Of a DNA stretch of 64,000 nucleotides, positions 53,235-62,626 are shown one piece after another (position 1 is the stretch's first letter; every line of letters begins with the position of its first letter). A program made the translations under genes and the position numbers. This DNA is from Ruegeria sp. Alg231-54 (GTDB lineage Bacteria > Pseudomonadota > Alphaproteobacteria > Rhodobacterales > Rhodobacteraceae), in assembly GCF_900143525.1 (NCBI RefSeq), contig NZ_FREZ01000004.1, positions 226,462 to 290,461 on the forward strand. Direction: 5' to 3'. Below the pieces are notes generated by a model. That model searched no databases. It was not told where the DNA came from and saw only the letters and a program-made list of their open reading frames with translations.

Positions 53235-53897
53235 CTAGAACGTATTCCAGATTGCCAGCCTGATGCCCGTATTTTTGCGGGCATCATTGCGCTCCAAGCC
53301 TAGAACCCACGTGGTGGGGCTGTCCTTGGTGCGGATCATGATCGAAGGCTTGATCCTCCAGTGCAGCGGGTGGTTGCTTTGGTACGCGGTTTCGATCTGC
53401 AGCAGGGGGTTGATAAGGCGCGGGGATGACAGGCCTGCAGTAAGGTCCAACTTGCGATATACCGCATCATGCGTTCGAAACTCCAGCGCAGCATCAATGG
53501 CGATCCAGCCATTGCCCCAGCCGGTTTGAAACCCCTTGCCGTACGAAAGCGTGGCTTTGTACAAGGCCCAGGCTCGCATCTGGCGATGATGAGCACCGAT
53601 TGCAATCTCGGCAGCAAAGCGTCCTGCCTTTTCGAACTCGGCGACAGGCAAGCGGGCAAACACCAGAGCATGCCCATAAATGTCGCGGTGCTCTTCAACG
53701 TCTAGGCCAAGCGTTAAATTCTCTCGCAACCCATACTCGGCATAAAATGACCCTTTGTAGTCGTATCCGTAATCCGGTTCCTTAAACGCCGTTACGGCAG
53801 TCGATACAAAAGCTGCGCCCTTATCCCGCAACCAAGCACCGGACCAGGCTGGCGAGGCTGCCAACAGCAAAATCAGAATGATCGAAACCCGGCGCAT
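53235..53897 (-). CDS. Probable outer-membrane beta-barrel protein
   Basis: A 220-residue protein from the ATG at 53897 with a signal peptide (RRVSIILILLLAASPAWSGA) and alternating hydrophobic/polar strands with many aromatic residues, ending in a terminal Phe (AIWNTF), as outer-membrane barrels do. I do not recognise a family beyond that. Convergent with the beta-helix gene. Confidence 0.7.
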   Translation of the reverse strand: MRRVSIILILLLAASPAWSGAWLRDKGAAFVSTAVTAFKEPDYGYDYKGSFYAEYGLRENLTLGLDVEEHRDIYGHALVFARLPVAEFEKAGRFAAEIAIGAHHRQMRAWALYKATLSYGKGFQTGWGNGWIAIDAALEFRTHDAVYRKLDLTAGLSSPRLINPLLQIETAYQSNHPLHWRIKPSIMIRTKDSPTTWVLGLERNDARKNTGIRLAIWNTF

Positions 53898-54040
53898 GCG
53901 TGCAGCATCCGCCAGCATGGTTAACGGATCGTTAGGATTTGGCTCAAATCTGCAGGAACTCTACGCCGCTGAATGGCAAAGGAAACACAAGACCTTTTCA
54001 AAACCTATGTTAGGTTTGATACAGATAGAGGAGAATCCAG

Positions 54041-54367
54041 ATGCCGAAGATTGCCAAAGACACCAGCGTCCAGACAGTTATCACGACCTTTGAAATGACG
54101 CCCGGCACCTGCCAGGACCTGCTGGAAGCTCTGACGGATGCTTATGCGGAATTCATCTCGAAACAGCCCGGATTTGTCGCCGCGGGACTGCACGTGAATG
54201 ACGCGCAGACCCGGATCGCCAACTATTCGCAATGGGAACGCCGCGAGGACTTTCTGGCGATGCTGCGCACCACGGAAATGCGAAACCGCAATCGGCAGAT
54301 TAACGAGCTGTGCAAAAGTTTTGAGCCCGTGATGTATGAGGTGGCCGGGACCTTTGGTGGAGCCTGA
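54041..54367 (+). CDS. Antibiotic biosynthesis monooxygenase (ABM)-domain protein
   Basis: A 108-residue dimeric alpha/beta-barrel (ABM) protein with the pattern TFEMTPGTCQDLLEAL, GFVAAGLHVNDAQTRIANYSQWERREDF. Related small monooxygenases act on quinones or aromatics without cofactor; many are of unknown substrate. Monocistronic, followed by a universal-stress gene. Confidence 0.8.
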   Translation: MPKIAKDTSVQTVITTFEMTPGTCQDLLEALTDAYAEFISKQPGFVAAGLHVNDAQTRIANYSQWERREDFLAMLRTTEMRNRNRQINELCKSFEPVMYEVAGTFGGA

Positions 54368-54432
54368 TCTGAATCAATGCCTAACGGCCTGAGATAGTGC
54401 AGGCTTCAGGCGTGAAAACGGAGGTGCGCGTC

Positions 54433-54840
54433 ATGTATCATAATATTCTTGTCCCCATTTCCTTTGATGCCGAAAGGGATATCTCGGGGCCGTTGAAGCT
54501 GGCCGAAATACTGGCGACATCGGATGCACAGGTCACGTTGCTGCATGTGGTCGAGCATATTCCGAGCTACGCCATTTCTTACATGCCGCCCGAGTATCTG
54601 GCCGAAGCTCGCAAGGCGCTGCAGATGGAACTGGACGCGCTTGCGGAAAAACTGCCCAACGCCAAAGGTGTTCTGGTCGAGGGTCATTCGGGCCGGACAA
54701 TTCTTGATTGGGCGGTCGAACATAAGCCCGACCTGATTATCATGGCGTCTCACCGCCCGGGGATGCAGGATCTGTTGCTGGGCTCTACGACTAACCATGT
54801 GGTGCGCCATGCGGCCTGCGCCGTTCATGTGGTGCGCTGA
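54433..54840 (+). CDS. Universal stress protein, UspA family
   Basis: A 135-residue USP domain. ATP-binding features are ILVPISFDAERD at the start and the G-x2-G-x9-G[ST] type loop in MASHRPGMQDLLLGSTTNHVVRHA. Start ATG at 54433. The last 16 bases overlap the convergent pyridoxamine-oxidase-like gene. Confidence 0.92.
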   Translation: MYHNILVPISFDAERDISGPLKLAEILATSDAQVTLLHVVEHIPSYAISYMPPEYLAEARKALQMELDALAEKLPNAKGVLVEGHSGRTILDWAVEHKPDLIIMASHRPGMQDLLLGSTTNHVVRHAACAVHVVR

Positions 54841-55328
54841 TCGGTCCAGATATCTGTTGGGGCAAGGCGCCATGCCTTGCCAAAGCCGCCGTTCAAAATC
54901 GCATCGGAAATGGTGAACGTGACAAATCCGAAATCGGTGAAGTCCGCATAGAGCTTGGCCTTGGGCCTCAGGCTCAGATACCGCGCGCGCAGCGCGGCGT
55001 GTTTCTCTGCTCCTTTGGCGACGAACTGCGCGTTGGCATGCAGCGTCAGCCTTGGGTGCGTCAACGGATCGCCTGTATTACCGGGTTCACCAATCAACAG
55101 GGCACAGGCCGGATTGGTGGTCAGTGCCCGGGTGTGGTCGGCCAGGGTTGAGATCAACGTGACCGGCCGGCCCCGATCATCCGTTGCAAGAGCTACGCGC
55201 GACACAGAAGGTAACGTCGTATCGGGGCGCAGCACGGCCAGCGCGCCGAACGTCGCGTTTTCGATCAGGTCGCGGGCCATTTGGCAGGCTGTGTCATCAA
55301 CCGGGCGATACGGGTCGGTTTTGGTCAT
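54825..55328 (-). CDS. Pyridoxamine 5'-phosphate oxidase-like (HugZ-type) protein
   Basis: A 167-residue split-barrel FMN-binding protein. TFGALAVLRPDTTLPSVSRV (about 27-46) and the DHTRALTTNPACALLIGEPG segment match the pyridoxamine-oxidase/heme-utilisation HugZ N-domain. It lacks the C-terminal extension of true HugZ, so it may act in oxidation or heme binding. Overlaps the USP gene end by 16 bases. Confidence 0.85.
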   Translation of the reverse strand: MTKTDPYRPVDDTACQMARDLIENATFGALAVLRPDTTLPSVSRVALATDDRGRPVTLISTLADHTRALTTNPACALLIGEPGNTGDPLTHPRLTLHANAQFVAKGAEKHAALRARYLSLRPKAKLYADFTDFGFVTFTISDAILNGGFGKAWRLAPTDIWTDQRTT

Positions 55329-55442
55329 CGGTGTTTTAGCCTTGGGGGTTCATCTGGACGCAACATTATCCGCATAGCGACCTATGCGCGAGAGGGGCAT
55401 TCGGGTCTCGGTTTTGCCACAAACCCGGTTTAAGTGTCGGGT

Positions 55443-55874
55443 ATGGCGCTCAATGATTCCGAGCAGGGCTCGAATAAGAAAAACCAAAGAGCTGCAGCGC
55501 GGCATCGGCGCGCGGATGCGCTGCGCAGACGAGCGTTGTCGCCTGTACGCATCATTTTCATGATCCTCATGTTGCCCGCCACCACCGCGGCGATCGCGGT
55601 GGGTGTCTTTTTGCGAACATCCGAATTCGAAAGTCCCGATGCCCTTTTGCATTTGGTAGCGTTGGCTGGTTGTCAGGCCGCCGAAGCGCTTGTACCCGGG
55701 CCGTACTGGGACGGTGAGCCGGGATATCACGCGCGCAACGATACGGATGGAGATGGTGTTGCCTGCGGGGCGACGGCTCCTCAGTTCGCAACTCCCCAAC
55801 CGGCTGCGGACCCTCAACCAGCTGCGGCGGCGCCTCAGCGGCAGGTGGGTACGGCCAAGTTCGTCCGGCCCTGA
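55443..55874 (+). CDS. Membrane-anchored excalibur-type calcium-binding protein
   Basis: A 143-residue protein. An N-terminal basic region is followed by a transmembrane segment (about 35-57; IIFMILMLPATTAAIAVGVF) and an excalibur domain with the Ca2+-binding ARNDTDGDGVACG. A Pro/Ala-rich tail (QPAADPQPAAAAPQ) follows. The GTG at 55434 is an alternative start. Excalibur domains are extracellular and usually associated with cell-surface functions; the orientation is periplasmic. Confidence 0.8.
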   Translation: MALNDSEQGSNKKNQRAAARHRRADALRRRALSPVRIIFMILMLPATTAAIAVGVFLRTSEFESPDALLHLVALAGCQAAEALVPGPYWDGEPGYHARNDTDGDGVACGATAPQFATPQPAADPQPAAAAPQRQVGTAKFVRP

Positions 55875-55970
55875 TCACCTCGACCCGAACATTCAAATCT
55901 ATGCTATAGTACACGTGACGCGCCAATTCGGCCGTCAGTGGGGGATTTCGCCCTGAAAGGGAGAAAAGTC

Positions 55971-56261
55971 ATGTTTGCACGTATTACGCAGTTCAAAATG
56001 AAGCCTGGCATGCGGGATGCTGCCGAGGCCAAAATGAATGAACTGAAAGACCAGATTATGGGCATGGAAGGTATGCACAGCTTTACCAATGTCATGAACG
56101 AGGACGGCACCGGATTTGTCGTCGCAGTTGTCCAAAGCGAGGAAACATCAAACGCAAACGCATCCAAAGTGGCCAAGCTTTGGGGCCATTTCGCCGAATT
56201 TCTGGAAGGCCCACCATCCCCTGCGGGGTTTGATGTGGTGGTTCACTGGGACAAGGGATAA
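55971..56261 (+). CDS. Small ABM-fold-like protein
   Basis: A 96-residue protein starting at ATG 55971 (GGGAGAAAAG ribosome site). The sequence FARITQFKMKPGMRDAAEAK, then GMHSFTNVMNEDGTGFVVAVVQ is a dimeric alpha/beta-barrel pattern, like the ABM superfamily. Function unknown. It is followed 50 bases later by a MmcQ/YjbR gene in the same direction. Confidence 0.75.
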   Translation: MFARITQFKMKPGMRDAAEAKMNELKDQIMGMEGMHSFTNVMNEDGTGFVVAVVQSEETSNANASKVAKLWGHFAEFLEGPPSPAGFDVVVHWDKG

Positions 56262-56311
56262 AACCTCGCCCAGCGCTTGCCAAACCACACCCAATCGCCA
56301 AAATTGGGCTG

Positions 56312-56665
56312 ATGACCCGCGATGAATTCAACAGCTTTTGTGCCAACCTCAAAGCCACCAGCCATGTGGTGCAATGGGGCAATGCGGATGTATGGAAAGT
56401 GGGCGGCAAGGTTTTTGCGCTCTGTGGCTGGAACGACGGCAAGGATGCTTTCACTTTCAAGGCGACTGATCTGGCTTTTGAGGTGCTGGGCAGCGAACCC
56501 GGCATCCGCCCAGCGCCCTATCTGGCGTCGCGGGGCATGAAATGGCTACAGGTCTATGACGAACGCGGGATGAGCGATGCGTCGCTGCGCGAGCATATCT
56601 TGACGTCCTATGGTCTGGTCGTGGCCAAGCTGACCAAGAAATTACGGGCGGAATTGGGTGTTTAG
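56312..56665 (+). CDS. MmcQ/YjbR-family protein
   Basis: A 117-residue double-wing DNA-binding-like protein: MTRDEFNSFCANLKATSHVV, DVWKVGGKVFALCGW, KATDLAFEVL and the C-terminal GMKWLQVYDERGMSDASLREHI. The family's actual role is not established. The stop overlaps the convergent ORF6N gene by four bases. Confidence 0.9.
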   Translation: MTRDEFNSFCANLKATSHVVQWGNADVWKVGGKVFALCGWNDGKDAFTFKATDLAFEVLGSEPGIRPAPYLASRGMKWLQVYDERGMSDASLREHILTSYGLVVAKLTKKLRAELGV

Positions 56666-57369
56666 CCCTTCATCGCCTGCAGCAATTCCAGCAGTTGTTT
56701 CCGGTCGCCGTCGTCCGTGTAGTCACCGGTGGCCAGACGTTCGGCAATGCGCAGGCGCAGGCGTTCCTGCTGGGTGCGCACCTCTTCGCCTGCGGTCTCA
56801 GCCAGAGTTTTCATGATCATCGCCACCGCCTGTTGCCGCTTGGTGGTGGGGTTGGCGATATAGTCGACAAGGCTTTGCTGACCGGAATCGAGGATGTTTT
56901 CGGCCAGATCACGCAGTTGATCGCCATTGGAAAGCAGCGGGGCAGGGGCGTCCTCGGGCGGCAGAATTTCCGGCACACTGCGCGGGGTCTCGGCCAGCGC
57001 ATTTGCGCCGTCTACAAAGGCCTCGGTGATCATTCGCGTGATCTTGATGGCGCGCGGGTCCTTGAACAGGGCCGAAGCGATGGCCACGCCGTAATCCGTA
57101 TAGACCCACGGGTTGACCCGCCGCCCACCACGGCCTTTGGGTTTTGAGATCACATTCCGTGATTGCAAATCACCGACCTCGGCATCGGTCAGCTGAAAGC
57201 GGTAGCCTTCGAACAGGTCCTTGTTGCGCGAGACGGCCTGATTAAAGGCGCTGACGGACTTTCCATAGAACTGCGCCAGATCCTCGGCCAGCACCACGCG
57301 AGTGCCGCGCACCCGGTGAATGGCGCTTTGGACTTCATGAGTGCTGGGCAGGTTTTTGGGTTTTGTCAT
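56662..57369 (-). CDS. ORF6N-domain protein
   Basis: A 235-residue protein with an N-terminal ORF6N domain (about 10-95; IHRVRGTRVVLAEDLAQFYG, NQAVSRNKDLFEGYRFQLTD, YTDYGVAIASALFKDPRAIK), typical of phage or plasmid antirepressor-like proteins, and a C-terminal helical tail. It probably binds DNA. Its presence marks phage ancestry although no other phage gene is adjacent. Convergent overlap with the MmcQ gene. Confidence 0.88.
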   Translation of the reverse strand: MTKPKNLPSTHEVQSAIHRVRGTRVVLAEDLAQFYGKSVSAFNQAVSRNKDLFEGYRFQLTDAEVGDLQSRNVISKPKGRGGRRVNPWVYTDYGVAIASALFKDPRAIKITRMITEAFVDGANALAETPRSVPEILPPEDAPAPLLSNGDQLRDLAENILDSGQQSLVDYIANPTTKRQQAVAMIMKTLAETAGEEVRTQQERLRLRIAERLATGDYTDDGDRKQLLELLQAMKG

Positions 57370-57558
57370 GGCAACCGTTTGGAATCACAATTTGTGATTT
57401 CAAACGTGGAGGAGGGCGGGGCGGGGTGCAACCCGGCTAGTGACATCTTAAGCAAGTATTTGGGCGCGACAAATTCTACCATTGCATGAATTTTCAAAGT
57501 GATATTTCCAATAAGTCTCCGATAGATATCTATTAGACACCCACGATTGGATCAATAA
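57370..57558. other. Intergenic region between ORF6N and DUF4917 genes
   Basis: It holds the start region of the ORF6N gene, with the palindromic AATCACAATTTGTGATT near 57383-57399, which could be an autoregulatory site. An AT-rich tract precedes the DUF4917 gene. Confidence 0.5.
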
Positions 57559-58623
57559 ATGCAATTGCTTACATTCCAACAGGCACTTGACGATAGTTCG
57601 AATTACAACAAGCGTCACCTACTGCTCGGAAACGGATTTAGCATTGCCTGCAAACCGAAGATTTTTACCTATGGTTCGCTTTTTGATAATGCAGATTTCT
57701 CGAAAAACCCCAATCTACCAAACGTTTTCAAAGCTCTAGGAACAACAGATTTTGAGGTTGCGATCAAAGCACTTGAAAACGCCGCGTCGATTGCAAAAGT
57801 TTATTATCCAAGCAGTTCGAGCCCAAGACAAGCGATGCAAAGGGATGCGAACGATCTGAAGAAAATACTAATTGGAACTGTGACCAGAAACCACCCCGAT
57901 GGGCCGTTCGACTTGGATGAAGATGAGTTTCTCCATTGTCGGTATTTTCTCAATAACTTCATTGGCACTAGCGCGAGCGGCAATGTCTACACATTGAACT
58001 ACGACTTGCTGCTATATTGGACCTTGATGCACACTGAATTCTCTGACGGATCTAAAGTTGATCTTAAATCAGTTGATGGCTTTGGAGATGATGATCCACG
58101 TCAAAAAGAGGACTACGTTACTTGGCAAGGTGAAGGCAGTCGAATGCGTTCGAACGTCTATTATCTCCATGGCGCACTTCACCTGTTCGATGCCGGAAAC
58201 GAACTTCAAAAATTCACGTGGATCAGAAAAGATGAGAGACTGAAAGATCAATCTTGGCACGCGATGATGTCAGGTCGGCTCCCATTATTTGTCGCAGAAG
58301 GCGACACAGTACAAAAAGCCATAAAAATCCAACACAACGCGTATCTATTTCAGTGCCTAAAAAGCTTCAGAGCTAACGTTGATCAGAAAAACAGCTGTCT
58401 CTTCATTCATGGTCACTCGCTGGCTGACAATGATAATCACATTCTGAGGGAGATTGCTCGAGGTAGGTGTAAAACCATCTACGTGAGCTTACACGGCGAT
58501 CCTGGGAGTGCGCCTAATCAGTCGATTGCCACCAAGGCTCAGGCAATGGCGGAGAACAGAGGTGTTGGAAATCCCTTAGAAGTAAAATTTTATGATGCTA
58601 CGAGCGCAGCAGTTTGGGGCTAA
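57559..58623 (+). CDS. DUF4917 protein, SIR2-like fold (possible defence)
   Basis: A 354-residue protein of the DUF4917 family. LLLGNGFSIAC (21-31) is a SIR2-like nucleotide-binding loop, NYD at 147-149 (NVYTLNYDLLLYW) and YLHG at 202-205 are the usual SIR2 strand motifs, and HGHSLADNDNHI near the C-terminus is family-specific. SIR2-like enzymes in defence systems hydrolyse NAD to stop phage growth; a DUF4917 protein acting alone could work similarly, but this is inference. It is more AT-rich than its neighbours uvrB and MmcQ, so probably acquired. Confidence 0.8.
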   Translation: MQLLTFQQALDDSSNYNKRHLLLGNGFSIACKPKIFTYGSLFDNADFSKNPNLPNVFKALGTTDFEVAIKALENAASIAKVYYPSSSSPRQAMQRDANDLKKILIGTVTRNHPDGPFDLDEDEFLHCRYFLNNFIGTSASGNVYTLNYDLLLYWTLMHTEFSDGSKVDLKSVDGFGDDDPRQKEDYVTWQGEGSRMRSNVYYLHGALHLFDAGNELQKFTWIRKDERLKDQSWHAMMSGRLPLFVAEGDTVQKAIKIQHNAYLFQCLKSFRANVDQKNSCLFIHGHSLADNDNHILREIARGRCKTIYVSLHGDPGSAPNQSIATKAQAMAENRGVGNPLEVKFYDATSAAVWG

Positions 58624-58684
58624 AAACTAAAGAAACTGGTACCAAATGACGTTTGTCTGGGAACATATCAAACAGCTCGTGGTA

Positions 58685-60871
58685 TCACCGCTTCCTTCTC
58701 TTCACATTCCCGCCCCGTTGCCCCGGCCTGCCAGCCGTTGAACGCCCGCGCGACTTCACCGCGTCTTCCGAGGCTTTCTCGACCGCCCATTGACGCGCCA
58801 TGGGGTCGTCGGCGATGGCCAGATCGACCGCTTCCAGACGTTTGATCTCATCCCGGATATTGGCGGCCTCTTCGAATTCCAGGTTCTCGGCAGCTTTGCG
58901 CATTTGCTCGCGCAGGCCGTCCAGATGCGCCTCGAGGTTCGCGCCGTGCATTGGTTTGTCGATGGTGGCGGTGACGCGGTTCATGTCGACGTCGCCCTGA
59001 TAGAGACCGGCCAGAACGTCCTCGACATTCTTCTTCACCGTTGCGGGGGTGATGCCGTGTTCGTCGTTATAGGCGATCTGTTTGGCGCGGCGGCGGTTGG
59101 TTTCATCCAGCGCGCGTTCCATCGAGCCGGTGATCTTGTCGGCATACATGATCACCCGCCCGTCAGCGTTCCGCGCGGCGCGGCCGATGGTCTGAACCAG
59201 TGAGGTCTCGGATCGCAGGAAGCCTTCCTTATCGGCGTCCAGAATGGCGACCAGCCCGCATTCGGGGATGTCGAGCCCTTCGCGCAGCAGGTTGATGCCG
59301 ATCAGCACGTCGAACGCGCCCAACCGCAGGTCGCGCAGGATTTCGATGCGTTCCAGCGTGTCGATGTCCGAGTGCATGTAGCGGACCCTGATGCCCTGTT
59401 CGTGCATGTATTCGGTCAGGTCCTCGGCCATGCGTTTGGTCAGGGTGGTGACCAGCGTGCGATAGCCGTCGGCGGCGACCTTGCGCACCTCGTCCAGCAG
59501 ATCGTCGACCTGCATGCCGACAGGGCGGATTTCGACCTCGGGGTCCAAGAGCCCGGTGGGGCGGATCACCTGTTCGGTGAAAACGCCGCCGGTCTGTTCG
59601 ATCTCCCACTTCGCAGGCGTCGCCGAGACGAAGACGGATTGCGGGCGCATGGCGTCCCATTCCTCGAACTTGAGGGGGCGGTTGTCCATGCAGGACGGTA
59701 AGCGGAACCCGTGTTCGGCAAGCGTGAATTTGCGTCGATAGTCGCCCCGGTACATGCCGCCGATCTGCGGCACGCTGACATGGGATTCGTCAGCGAAGAC
59801 GATGGCGTTGTCGGGGATGAACTCGAAGAGCGTCGGGGGCGGCTCACCCGGTGCGCGACCGGTCAGATAGCGCGAGTAGTTTTCGATCCCGTTGCAGACG
59901 CCGGTGGCCTCGAGCATTTCCAGATCGAAGTTGGTGCGCTGTTCCAGCCGTTGGGCTTCCAGCAGCTTGCCCTCGCCGACCAGCTGGTCCAGCCGGATAC
60001 GTAGTTCCTTTTTAATGCCGATGATCGCTTGGTTCATCGTTGGCTTCGGCGTCACGTAGTGGGAATTCGCATAGACGCGCACCTGCTCCATCCACGCGGC
60101 GCGTTCGCCGGTCAGCGGGTCGAATTCGGTGATAGTCTCCAACTCCTCACCAAAGAACGAAAACTTCCACGCCCGGTCCTCAAGGTGAGCAGGCCAGATT
60201 TCCAGTGAATCGCCCCGAACCCGGAACGAACCGCGCTGAAACGCCTGATCGTTACGGCGGTATTGTTGGGCGACCAGATCGGCCATGATCTGGCGCTGGT
60301 CGTATTCGTTGCCGACCTTCAGGTCCTGCGTCATCGCGCCGTAAGTTTCGACCGATCCGATACCGTAGATACACGAGACCGAGGCCACGATGATCACATC
60401 ATCGCGTTCCAGCAACGCTCGGGTGGCCGAGTGGCGCATCCGGTCGATCTGTTCGTTGATCTGGGATTCTTTCTCGATATAGGTATCCGACCGCGCGACA
60501 TAGGCCTCGGGCTGGTAATAGTCGTAGTAGGAGACGAAGTATTCGACCGAGTTTTCCGGGAAGAAGCCTTTGAATTCGCCATAAAGCTGGGCCGCCAGCG
60601 TCTTGTTGGGCGCAAGGATGATCGCAGGGCGTTGGGTTTCTTCGATCACTTTGGCCATAGTGAACGTCTTACCGGTCCCCGTCGCGCCCAGCAGAACCTG
60701 TTCTCTTTCGCCGTCAAAGATACCGCTGGTCAGTTCCTTGATTGCAGTTGGCTGATCACCAGCAGGCGCGAACTCGGTATGCATGACGAACTGCTTGCCG
60801 CCCTCGAGTTTCAGGCGCGCGCGAACGTCATCAGCGGTCAGCTGTGTCTTGTCGGAATGGGCATAGGGCAT
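58685..60871 (-). CDS. uvrB: UvrABC excision nuclease subunit B
   Basis: A 728-residue DNA-repair helicase with Walker [10 protein letters not shown] near residue 60, the [14 protein letters not shown] beta-hairpin region, helicase motifs ([27 protein letters not shown]), IGRAARN and the C-terminal UVR domain [14 protein letters not shown] that binds UvrC. It verifies bulky lesions handed over by UvrA and positions UvrC for incision. The length and motifs are normal; a Gly/Arg-rich basic tail ends the protein. A LexA box was not clearly visible upstream. Confidence 0.97.
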   Translation of the reverse strand: MPYAHSDKTQLTADDVRARLKLEGGKQFVMHTEFAPAGDQPTAIKELTSGIFDGEREQVLLGATGTGKTFTMAKVIEETQRPAIILAPNKTLAAQLYGEFKGFFPENSVEYFVSYYDYYQPEAYVARSDTYIEKESQINEQIDRMRHSATRALLERDDVIIVASVSCIYGIGSVETYGAMTQDLKVGNEYDQRQIMADLVAQQYRRNDQAFQRGSFRVRGDSLEIWPAHLEDRAWKFSFFGEELETITEFDPLTGERAAWMEQVRVYANSHYVTPKPTMNQAIIGIKKELRIRLDQLVGEGKLLEAQRLEQRTNFDLEMLEATGVCNGIENYSRYLTGRAPGEPPPTLFEFIPDNAIVFADESHVSVPQIGGMYRGDYRRKFTLAEHGFRLPSCMDNRPLKFEEWDAMRPQSVFVSATPAKWEIEQTGGVFTEQVIRPTGLLDPEVEIRPVGMQVDDLLDEVRKVAADGYRTLVTTLTKRMAEDLTEYMHEQGIRVRYMHSDIDTLERIEILRDLRLGAFDVLIGINLLREGLDIPECGLVAILDADKEGFLRSETSLVQTIGRAARNADGRVIMYADKITGSMERALDETNRRRAKQIAYNDEHGITPATVKKNVEDVLAGLYQGDVDMNRVTATIDKPMHGANLEAHLDGLREQMRKAAENLEFEEAANIRDEIKRLEAVDLAIADDPMARQWAVEKASEDAVKSRGRSTAGRPGQRGGNVKRRKR

Positions 60872-60951
60872 AGGCAGGCTCCGGGTCAGGCCCTTACATT
60901 TGTTCTTATTTTGTCCAACTGCAAGGCCTGATCCGGTTCAGAAACTCAGTT

Positions 60952-61431
60952 TCAGTAATAGGCATACTGTGCATCGGGGATTTGAACCGATTGCACCTTG
61001 TCGGCCAGCGCTTTCAGATTGCTCTCCAGAACCCGGCCCATCATCGCCTTCATCAGTGTTTGACCCATCAGCCAGCCCAGCGGGCCATATTTCATCTGGT
61101 AATCCATGCTCCAGACGACCCGCGAATGGCCATTCGCGAGGGGTTCGATGGTGATGGCTGCATGTGCTTGGGTCAAAGGCATCGCCGGCATCTCGGACAA
61201 GCGTACGCGATAGCCTTTGTTGACTTGCCAATCCGTCACTTCCTCGACCAGCGAGGTGCCGTTTTCAAAGTGGCAACGCCGTTTCGACCCGACGCCGTCT
61301 TGCCCAGTCGTCAGCGCGTCCACCGAGGCGACTTGTGGTGCGAATTCGTCGATATGCATGAAACGGCTTAGAATAGCCCAAAGGGATTCGGGCCGAGCGT
61401 CGATTTCCAGGCTTTTTCTATGGTGGATCAT
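60952..61431 (-). CDS. SRPBCC-superfamily (Bet v1-like) protein
   Basis: A 159-residue START/polyketide-cyclase-like protein, ATG at 61431. The typical start is SLEIDARPESLWAILSRFMH and the closing helix is GQTLMKAMMGRVLESNLKAL. These hold hydrophobic ligands. Function unknown; it is the gene before uvrB on the same strand, 81 bases apart. Confidence 0.83.
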   Translation of the reverse strand: MIHHRKSLEIDARPESLWAILSRFMHIDEFAPQVASVDALTTGQDGVGSKRRCHFENGTSLVEEVTDWQVNKGYRVRLSEMPAMPLTQAHAAITIEPLANGHSRVVWSMDYQMKYGPLGWLMGQTLMKAMMGRVLESNLKALADKVQSVQIPDAQYAYY

Positions 61432-61585
61432 GTTGGTGTCCTCTTGATGGCGTTGCACAATTTATAAAAGGCCCTGATGACAGTTTCTGACATCAGGGCG
61501 TGACCAGCCGCGACAAATCCCATCTTGTCCCAGCCTGTACTCTGACGCATAAACAATCTCAGCCAAGTGAGGACGGAGGGGCGAC

Positions 61586-61897
61586 ATGCGCGCACGGATT
61601 TACAAGCCTGCCAGGAACGCAATGACTTCGGGGATGGCCAAGACCCGCAAGTGGGTTCTGGAATACGCGCCCGCGTCGTCGCGTGAGGTTGATCCGCTGA
61701 TGGGCTGGACGTCTTCCGACGATACGCAAACTCAAGTGCGCCTGAAGTTCGACACCAAGGAAGAGGCGCTGGATTATGCCAAAGACAATGGCATCGAAGT
61801 CCAGGTCAGCGAACCGCACAAACGCAAACCCAACCTGCGTGCGAGCGGCTATGGTGAGAATTTCGCCACCGATCGGCGCGCGCCCTGGACCCACTAA
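61586..61897 (+). CDS. Complex I accessory subunit, NDUFS4 family
   Basis: A 103-residue protein of the ETC_C1_NDUFA4 (NDUFS4/18 kDa) family: [49 protein letters not shown] and the C-terminal [12 protein letters not shown]. In alphaproteobacteria this accessory subunit joins NADH:quinone oxidoreductase peripheral arm. The GNAT gene begins directly at its stop. Confidence 0.94.
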   Translation: MRARIYKPARNAMTSGMAKTRKWVLEYAPASSREVDPLMGWTSSDDTQTQVRLKFDTKEEALDYAKDNGIEVQVSEPHKRKPNLRASGYGENFATDRRAPWTH

Positions 61898-62374
61898 ATG
61901 ATCGAAATCCATGAGGCCGATCCGACCTCGGACGCGCTGCGCCCATTGATCGAGGCGCATTTCGCCCATGGCGAAACTGCCGGACCTGCGGAGAGCAACC
62001 ATACTATGGATGCCCAGGCTCTGGCTGCCGAGGGCATCAGGTTCTGGGCCATGTTTGAGGACGGACGGCCCGTCGGCTGCGGAGCGTTAAAGGCGTTGCC
62101 GGACGGAACGGCCGAGGTGAAGTCTGTTCACATCATCTCGAAGCTGCGTGGACGCGGTCTGGCGCGTCAGATGATGAACCACCTGACAGATGAGGCCGGC
62201 ATCCAAGGGGTGGCGGCTTTGGTTCTGGAAACAGGTGCGGAACATCTGCCGGAATATGCGGCCGCCCGTAAGCTATATGAACAGCTTGGGTATTCCTATT
62301 GCGGTCCGATTTTTGGATATGAAGACGACCCGAACAGCGCCTTTATGCGCTTGGCTCTTGAACCCCGGAAGTAA
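61898..62374 (+). CDS. GNAT-family N-acetyltransferase
   Basis: A 158-residue acetyltransferase with the acetyl-CoA motif A ISKLRGRGLARQMMNHL (residues about 78-94) after VKSVH. The YEQLGYSYCGP segment is motif B. The substrate is unknown. Its ATG follows the NDUFS4 stop without a gap, so it is co-translated. About 20 bases after its stop begins a tRNA half. Confidence 0.9.
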   Translation: MIEIHEADPTSDALRPLIEAHFAHGETAGPAESNHTMDAQALAAEGIRFWAMFEDGRPVGCGALKALPDGTAEVKSVHIISKLRGRGLARQMMNHLTDEAGIQGVAALVLETGAEHLPEYAAARKLYEQLGYSYCGPIFGYEDDPNSAFMRLALEPRK

Positions 62375-62395
62375 AAACAGCAAGAAGGGCCCAGC

Positions 62396-62422
62396 GGTCC
62401 CGTAGCTCAACTGGATAGAGCA
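62396..62422 (+). other. 5' half of a tRNA gene (remnant)
   Basis: GGTCCCGTAGCTCAACTGGA and following bases form a normal acceptor 5' strand, D-arm and D-loop, as in tRNA-Arg. The sequence then diverges where the anticodon arm should begin, and there is no T arm or CCA. It looks like a tRNA gene cut by integration or deletion. Confidence 0.75.
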
Positions 62423-62549
62423 CCAATAACCCCCAGTTTGTCACCAAAACACGCAACCTTCTGATTACAAGGAGAAATAATTGGTGATGTTATCAGAAAA
62501 TTACCAAGTTGACTTATCTGCCGACATTGTTCAATAACTGCTAACTTGC

Positions 62550-62626
62550 GCCCACGTAATTCAACTGGATAGAATATCCGACTTCTAATCGGGCTGTTGG
62601 GGGTTCGAGTCCTCCCGTGGGCGCCA
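62550..62626 (+). tRNA. tRNA-Arg(TCT)
   Basis: A 77-base complete tRNA. The acceptor GCCCACG pairs with CGTGGGC, the D stem is ATTC/GAAT, the anticodon stem is TCCGA/TCGGG with loop CTTCTAA (anticodon TCT), the T arm has GGGTTCGAGTCC, and it ends GCCA. The D stem AT pairs and the mismatched anticodon stem are unusual compared with core tRNAs, which suggests an element-borne copy. Confidence 0.85.

Noticed and set aside
60263..60931. 222-codon plus-strand frame opposite uvrB
   Set aside because: Antisense shadow of uvrB; no recognisable protein.
62440..62500. Possible second tRNA anticodon arm (CCTTCTGATTACAAGG)
   Set aside because: The stem is only four pairs with an eight-base loop, and there is no T arm or acceptor around it.
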